From the NCBI GenBank assembly GCA_029263035.1, contig JAJCYF010000022.1, forward strand, positions 1-6,584: DNA of 6,584 bases, written 5' to 3'. The notes under the pieces are model-generated. The model had not been told where the DNA came from and ran no database searches. It worked only from the letters and a program-made list of their open reading frames with translations. Both the position numbers and the translations under genes were made by a program. This stretch comes from Actinomycetes bacterium. Lineage in GTDB: Bacteria > Actinomycetota > CADDZG01 > JAHWKV01. This document shows, in pieces, positions 5,531 through 6,584 of the stretch (the stretch's first letter is position 1; the number at the start of each line of letters is the position of its first letter).

Positions 5531-6397
5531 ATGGGCGTGGATATCCGGCTGCTCGGACCGCCGCAGATCGTGGTGGACGGGGAGCCACGCCGCCTGAAGG
5601 GCCGCAAGTCCTGGGGCCTGCTGGCCACCGTTTTGCTGGAACCCAACACCACCCGCCGCAACCTGGTCGACCGGCTGTTTGCCGATGCCGACGATCCGAT
5701 GGCCACGCTGCGCTGGCACCTGCTGCAGGTGCGGCGGGCCGTCGAGCCGGCCGGGATCGTCGAGACCGCAGGGCACCTCCAGCTGACCGGCGACGGCATC
5801 CGAGTCGATGCAGTCGAGGTCCTGGAGAGCCTGGTGCCGATGGAGCAGGTGCGGGCGGTCTGCCGGGGCGAGCTGCTGGAGGGTATGTCGTTCCACGAGA
5901 CCCCAGGGTTCGAGCTGTGGATCTCGTTGCAGAGGAACCGGGTGGCGGCGGCTGCCGGCGACATCCTCCGCTGGGCGGCGTCGATGCTGGCGCGCGCAAA
6001 CCCGCCGGAGGCGCTGGCGCTGGTGGAGCGGGCGCTGCTCACCGACCCGTTCAACGATGCGATGCACGAGCTTGCCGTCGACATCCATCTCCAGCAGAGC
6101 CGGGCCGCCGCCGAGGGGTACGTCGAACGGGTTAGCCGGCTTTACGAGCAGGAGCTGGGGGCGGGGCTGCCCGCATCGGTCCTGCGGCCGCTGACCAGCA
6201 TCGCCTCGTCACCAGGCGCCCCCCGGTTGGATGCGCAAACGAGCGCACAAACGCTGATGAAGGTGGTAGAGGCCCGTCTGGGAGCCAACGACTACGAGAG
6301 GGCGATGGAGGTTGCCCGCCGGCGGCGGCCGCGGCCGAGGAGTCGGGGGACCGCCGGCTCCAGGCCCGGGCGCTCCTCACGCTCGGCCGGACCCTGA
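5531..6397 (+). CDS. BTAD (SARP-type) transcriptional regulator, frameshifted
   Basis: The 288-residue reading frame begins with an OmpR/PhoB-like winged-helix DNA-binding domain (about 4-93: IRLLGPPQIVVDG, LLATVLLEPN, LVDRLFAD, LRWHLLQVRRAV, HLQLTGDGIRVD). The bacterial transcriptional activator domain (BTAD) follows at about 94-230 (CRGELLEG, FELWISLQRNRV, ALALVERALLTDPFNDAMHEL, RAAAEGYVERVSRLYEQELG). This is the architecture of SARP-family activators, which often switch on secondary-metabolite or stress genes. The frame is good up to about Arg264 (base 6322). The last 24 residues are an Arg/Pro/Ser-rich tail ending at TGA 6395, typical of out-of-frame GC-rich DNA, while the expected helical-repeat sequence continues in another frame (6322-6584). 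The start has no Shine-Dalgarno and may be leaderless. The target genes are unknown; hemerythrin lies divergently next to it. The family call is firm, but the integrity of the gene is not. Confidence 0.85.
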   Translation: MGVDIRLLGPPQIVVDGEPRRLKGRKSWGLLATVLLEPNTTRRNLVDRLFADADDPMATLRWHLLQVRRAVEPAGIVETAGHLQLTGDGIRVDAVEVLESLVPMEQVRAVCRGELLEGMSFHETPGFELWISLQRNRVAAAAGDILRWAASMLARANPPEALALVERALLTDPFNDAMHELAVDIHLQQSRAAAEGYVERVSRLYEQELGAGLPASVLRPLTSIASSPGAPRLDAQTSAQTLMKVVEARLGANDYERAMEVARRRRPRPRSRGTAGSRPGRSSRSAGP

Positions 6398-6584
6398 TCC
6401 ACAGCCTTCCGGGTCGGGACCGGGAGTCGCTGGGGGTTCTCAGCCGGGCCCTCCAGCTGCACACCGGCCGCATGGCCGAGGCGGGGAGTGCGGCGATTCT
6501 GGCGTTCGAGGAGCTCGAAAGCGGCGGCTGGCACGGAACCACCCCCTGGCCGTTGTCGATCCTCGGTGAGTCGCAGCTGGCCGA
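6322..6584 (+). pseudogene. Displaced C-terminal part of the BTAD regulator, running off the edge
   Basis: From 6322, a frame one base back from the 5531 frame reads as helical-repeat protein to the right edge: AAAAEESGDRRLQARALLTL, GRTLIHSLPGRDRESLGVLS, RALQLHTGRMAEAG, AFEELESGGWHG. It joins smoothly after VARR of the regulator, as if one G were missing near 6321-6325 in the run of CGG/GCC repeats. The A-x-x-x-G-D, ALLTLG and RAL signatures fit the TPR-like region that often follows BTAD in larger regulators. There is no separate start codon or ribosome site. It is therefore the rest of the same gene, and the break is either a real mutation, a sequencing error, or, less likely, programmed -1 frameshifting. 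Confidence 0.7.

Noticed and set aside
5234..6088. Minus-strand 284-residue open frame
   Set aside because: It is antisense to the BTAD regulator and overlaps the hemerythrin start; its sequence is Arg/Pro/His-rich with no domain.

Overview
The DNA is GC-rich and shows strong AGGAGG-type ribosome binding sites, signal peptides and lipoboxes, a peptidoglycan-binding L,D-transpeptidase, an AMIN-like domain protein, and a BTAD (SARP-type) regulator. Together these point to a Gram-positive, high-GC actinobacterium, probably from a lineage outside the well-known genera. This is inferred from gene content; there is no rRNA or phylogenetic marker in the window.

Layout. Almost everything is on the minus strand and is read from right to left. 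Starting near 5409 are a hemerythrin-like protein (4960-5409), a membrane-anchored NERD-domain protein (4120-4848), a lipoprotein with a SurA-N-like helical region (3482-4123, 4-base ATGA overlap with the NERD gene), a second lipoprotein (2712-3344), a two-PGBD YkuD L,D-transpeptidase (1707-2648), and a PGBD plus AMIN-like secreted protein (807-1655). A 14-bp GC-rich hairpin (763-793) closes this run. Beyond it a separate minus-strand gene encodes a PI-PLC X-domain protein (start 636, runs off the left edge). On the plus strand, diverging from hemerythrin, a BTAD regulator starts at 5531. It loses its frame near 6320, although the expected helical-repeat sequence continues in another frame to the right edge.

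How the genes fit together. The genes from 4123 down to 807 all encode exported or lipid-anchored envelope proteins. The last two share a recognisably duplicated peptidoglycan-binding module, so the block looks like a cell-wall (3-3 cross-linking and binding) module. The NERD protein is translationally coupled to the first lipoprotein. The hemerythrin-like gene may be an independent unit facing the regulator. No CRISPR array, tRNA, rRNA, insertion sequence or phage gene was seen, and no gap between genes exceeds 300 bases. I do not see strong evidence for a new defence or mobile system. The most notable points are the frameshifted regulator, a perfect EF-hand loop between two cell-wall domains, the domain duplication, the leaderless-type intracellular PI-PLC, and an unfamiliar lipoprotein coupled to a NERD nuclease-like protein.
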